Assembly: GCA_013140705.1 (NCBI GenBank) | Contig: JABFSH010000002.1 | Coordinates: 1-64,000, forward strand | Reading direction: 5' to 3' | Length of the DNA stretch: 64,000 nucleotides | Origin: Methylococcaceae bacterium | GTDB lineage: Bacteria > Pseudomonadota > Gammaproteobacteria > Methylococcales > Methylomonadaceae | Shown here: in pieces, positions 61,280-64,000 of the stretch | How the letters are laid out: each line of letters begins with the position of its first letter | Position numbering within the stretch: position 1 is the first letter of the stretch | Translations under genes and position numbers: made by a program | The notes under the pieces: model-generated | The model's input: the letters and a program-made list of their open reading frames with translations, nothing else | Told to the model about the DNA's origin: nothing | Database searches by the model: none

Positions 61280-63367
61280 TCAAACAACCCGATTTTCAAA
61301 AACCACGACCGTCTGGCTTTTAACCGGATAAAAATGAGTTTGCAATGCACGCTGATCTTGAGGTGGAACAATATCCTCTGGTGATAGTCGCGATGTGTCT
61401 ATGGCCAGGCACCATTCCCTTCCAGAAACAACGGGCAATTCCATGGTCTCTGTCTGAACCGACATATTCAGAACAATATGCAAATCAGATTCACTTTCAC
61501 TGAAGCCGGCCAAGGTAAAGACCAAAATTCTAGCTTCTGGATCATCCCATAGAGGTGCATCAAGCTGTTTTCCATGCCACGAAATATCAGGAAGATTTCT
61601 TCCTGGAACAAGCTTGCCCGTCAAAAAGCGACGTCGCATAATGGAAGGATGCCGCTTACGTAACGCAATCATGTTTTGTACGAAGCGAAGCATATCCGAT
61701 TTGATGGCCGTCATATTCCAGTCTATCCATGTTATTTCATTATCCTGGCAATAACCGTTGTTGTTACCTTTTTGACTATGCAATAACTCATTGCCTGCCA
61801 GTAACATAGGTACGCCTTGACTGACTAGCAAAATCACGTAGGCATTTTTTGCTTTTTTCCTGCGGAGCGCCAGAATTTCTGCATCGTCGGTCTCGCCTTC
61901 AATACCGCAATTAAAGCTCAAATTGTGATTGCACCCATCCCGATTATTTTCACCGTTAGCAAAATTATGCTTTTGGTTATAACTAAATAAGTCATATAAA
62001 GTGAATCCATCATGGCAGGTAACAAAGTTGATACTGCTGATCGGCAAACGTCCTTGATGCTCATAGAGATCGCTGCTACCACAGATGCGTGTAGCAAGGT
62101 CTTTAATTACACCGTGATCACCACGCAAAAATTGACGGACGGTATCTCGATAGATACCATTCCATTCAGCCCATCGATAGCCCGGAAAACTGCCAACTTG
62201 ATACAAACCAGCGGCATCCCACGCCTCGGCAATCAATTTGGTTTTTGCCAACTGTCTGGAAAGCTCGATACCCCAAAGTACCGGTGGATCAGACAAAACT
62301 TCTCCGCCCTCACCTCTAGCCATCGCGCTGGCAAGATCAAAACGGAAGCCATCGACATGCATCTCTTTGACCCAATATTCCAGGCAACTGATGATGAAGC
62401 GAGCCACCAAGGGATGATTGGCGTTTACTGTATTACCGCAACCGGTATAGTCATACAGGATACTTTTATCGAATGGATCATGGTGATAAAAAATATTATC
62501 GCCAATACCCCTGAAATTAATGATTGGGCCGCCTGCGCCAGCTTCGGACGTATGATTGAATACGACATCCATGATGACGCCTATTCCGGCACAATGAAGT
62601 GCCTTGACTAAATCTCGAAACTCTTGAATATGGGTGCCTTGCTCGGGCGTGACACAATAACCAGGATGAGGACTAAAAAAACTGTGAGTACTGTAGCCCC
62701 AATAATTTTTAAGACCAAGAGCAGCCGTATTTTCCGGCACATCCTGTTCATCAAACGCCATTACCGGTAATAGTTCAACATGGCTTACTCCCAATGCCTG
62801 CAGATACGGGATTTTTTCGATTAATCCTGAAAATGTGCCTGGATTACTGACACCCGAAGAAGCATGTCGGGTAAAGCCGCCGACATGTAATTCATAAATG
62901 ATGGCTTTTTCACTGCTAATACGAAGGGGGATGTCGCCTTCCCAATCATAGTCATCATCGGCTACAACACAGCGCATGGCTTTATGTCCATTATCGCCTG
63001 GATTACAGGCAGCGCTCCGCTCCCAGCGTTTGTGGCTGACTCCTTTTGCCCACGGATCAATCAGATGCTTTTCTTTGTCAAAATGAAGCCCGGATGCAGA
63101 ATGATTTGGGCCATCCATGCGCCAAACATACCAGGTGCCAACAGGTAATCCGACGACATAGACATGCCAGGAAAAAAATGTCCTGTCTTTGTCTTTCTGC
63201 AAAGTTATTATCTGAAATGGTTCGATACTGTCAGCTGTCTCAAACAGTAACAGTTCAGCACTGGTTGCATGACGACTAAATATAGAAAAATTAACACCTC
63301 CGGCATTGGATCGAGTACCCGAAGGATACGGATTTCCATGTTTGACTTGGTATTGTTTATTCTGCAT
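61280..63367 (-). CDS. glgX: Glycogen debranching enzyme GlgX
   Basis: The 695-residue protein has an N-terminal CBM48-like beta domain (YPSGTRSNAGGVNFSIFSRH) and a GH13 catalytic domain. The four GH13 regions are visible: IMDVVFNHT, DGFRFDLAS (nucleophile Asp), LIAEAWDA (acid Glu) and NFVTCHDGFTL. GlgX trims short branches from phosphorylase-limited glycogen. GAGGGG lies just before ATG 63367; an in-frame start at 63454 has no support. No other glycogen gene is in the window. Confidence 0.93.
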   Translation of the reverse strand: MQNKQYQVKHGNPYPSGTRSNAGGVNFSIFSRHATSAELLLFETADSIEPFQIITLQKDKDRTFFSWHVYVVGLPVGTWYVWRMDGPNHSASGLHFDKEKHLIDPWAKGVSHKRWERSAACNPGDNGHKAMRCVVADDDYDWEGDIPLRISSEKAIIYELHVGGFTRHASSGVSNPGTFSGLIEKIPYLQALGVSHVELLPVMAFDEQDVPENTAALGLKNYWGYSTHSFFSPHPGYCVTPEQGTHIQEFRDLVKALHCAGIGVIMDVVFNHTSEAGAGGPIINFRGIGDNIFYHHDPFDKSILYDYTGCGNTVNANHPLVARFIISCLEYWVKEMHVDGFRFDLASAMARGEGGEVLSDPPVLWGIELSRQLAKTKLIAEAWDAAGLYQVGSFPGYRWAEWNGIYRDTVRQFLRGDHGVIKDLATRICGSSDLYEHQGRLPISSINFVTCHDGFTLYDLFSYNQKHNFANGENNRDGCNHNLSFNCGIEGETDDAEILALRRKKAKNAYVILLVSQGVPMLLAGNELLHSQKGNNNGYCQDNEITWIDWNMTAIKSDMLRFVQNMIALRKRHPSIMRRRFLTGKLVPGRNLPDISWHGKQLDAPLWDDPEARILVFTLAGFSESESDLHIVLNMSVQTETMELPVVSGREWCLAIDTSRLSPEDIVPPQDQRALQTHFYPVKSQTVVVFENRVV

Positions 63368-63694
63368 ATCCCCTCTTAATTTATTAACCACCAAAACAAG
63401 CAACTTATCTATGCTTTTTATTATCCGTCGTTGCATGATTTTATTTTGATTCAACCAAACATTTTAGAATTAAATTCTATCATTATTCAACAAACTGATT
63501 AATTTAGCTGACTGTGATCATTTAATTTCATAAATGGTGAAGTTGTTTCAAGCTTTTATCGATCGAGAACTATTCAGGCCATTGAAACTTCGATTTACAT
63601 TTATAACAAAGCGCAAAATCAATCTCAACGATTTCAATAGAGCAAGCGAAATTTATTAGCAAATATTGAGCCCATTGTTTACATTATTGATTAA

Positions 63695-63816
63695 TGGAGC
63701 CCTCTAAAAATTATCCGATCATGCTTCTACACGCTTAGCACGAACGGATAAGTTACTGATTTTATAAGACACCCGTTCGCACTGAGCGTGTCGAAGTGCA
63801 ATTTTTAGAGGTTCCC
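63695..63816. repeat. MITE-like element, family B, short complete copy
   Basis: It is about 122 bp, from GCCCTCTAAAAATT to AATTTTTAGAGGTTCCC, with inverted TTCTACACGCTTAGCACGAA and GTTCGCACTGAGCGTGTCGA repeats inside. The left flank is TTAA and the right flank TAAT. 63368-63694 and 63817-64000 show no gene. Confidence 0.7.
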
Positions 63817-64000
63817 TAATATTAACTATCTTAAATTTTTTAACAGTACCAAACTCTTTTTATGCTTTAAATATGTGCGTACGAAAACCCAATCTAGTGC
63901 GTTACTCCTCCTTCCGAAGAACCTAAATGAATCAACTTTTGCTTCCGGAAACAGTTTTTCAGAAACGATTATTGGCCATCAACCTCGGCATTTGAACTGC

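Overview
The window looks like a chromosomal segment of a free-living gammaproteobacterium. A hopanoid cyclase, type IV pilus minor pilins in the PilV/PilW/PilX/PilY1/PilE order, OmpA/DUF4398 lipoproteins, a SmbP-like protein, CsbD proteins and abundant c-di-GMP proteins would fit the methanotroph order Methylococcales. That placement is inference: no methane-oxidation gene and no rRNA is present. No tRNA, CRISPR array, phage or intact transposase was seen.

Layout. 0.6-7.3 kb: a Crp/Fnr regulator, squalene-hopene cyclase, and a minus-strand operon of glycine-zipper lipoprotein, phospholipase D-type lipoprotein and DUF5329 protein, then a basic exported protein. 8-13 kb: DUF4398 and OmpA lipoproteins, a coiled-coil stress protein, a frameshifted exported protein and two tiny membrane proteins (DUF3096, DUF3309). 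13.2-22 kb: one 2905-residue cyclic beta-glucan synthase. 22-29.9 kb: CsbD/SmbP stress genes, a BON-DUF883-holin-like operon, an MgtA-type P-ATPase and an OmpA lipoprotein. 30-37 kb: an ExeA-like ATPase carrying ankyrin repeats, a collagen-like lipoprotein, an EF-hand protein, small and decayed stress genes, and many short repeats. 37.3-48.3 kb: signalling genes, with a second Crp/Fnr regulator, a KaiC-like ATPase, two GGDEF-EAL proteins, a CheB/CheR-PAS protein and an RlpA-like protein. 49.6-58 kb: the minor pilin operon. 58-61 kb: four tandem copies of a coiled-coil/membrane gene. 61.3-63.4 kb: GlgX.

Two results stand out. First, a HEPN-MNT toxin-antitoxin-like pair sits inside the pilin operon, joined by overlapping stop and start codons. 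The MNT reading frame runs without a stop into PilW, so the antitoxin-like domain lies in the position of the prepilin leader. Second, a 16-bp palindrome, TGTNCG-N4-CGNACA, occurs six times exactly and several more times with one or two mismatches. All copies are intergenic, often 60-130 bp before stress genes, and copies lie upstream of both Crp/Fnr genes. This suggests a stress regulon controlled by those regulators.

The intergenic DNA is crowded with short non-autonomous inverted-repeat elements (at least four families) and with the dispersed TTCGACAAGCTC/GAACGG repeat. These repeats have altered genes in places: pilX has a leader built partly from them, and a DUF883 gene is cut by one.
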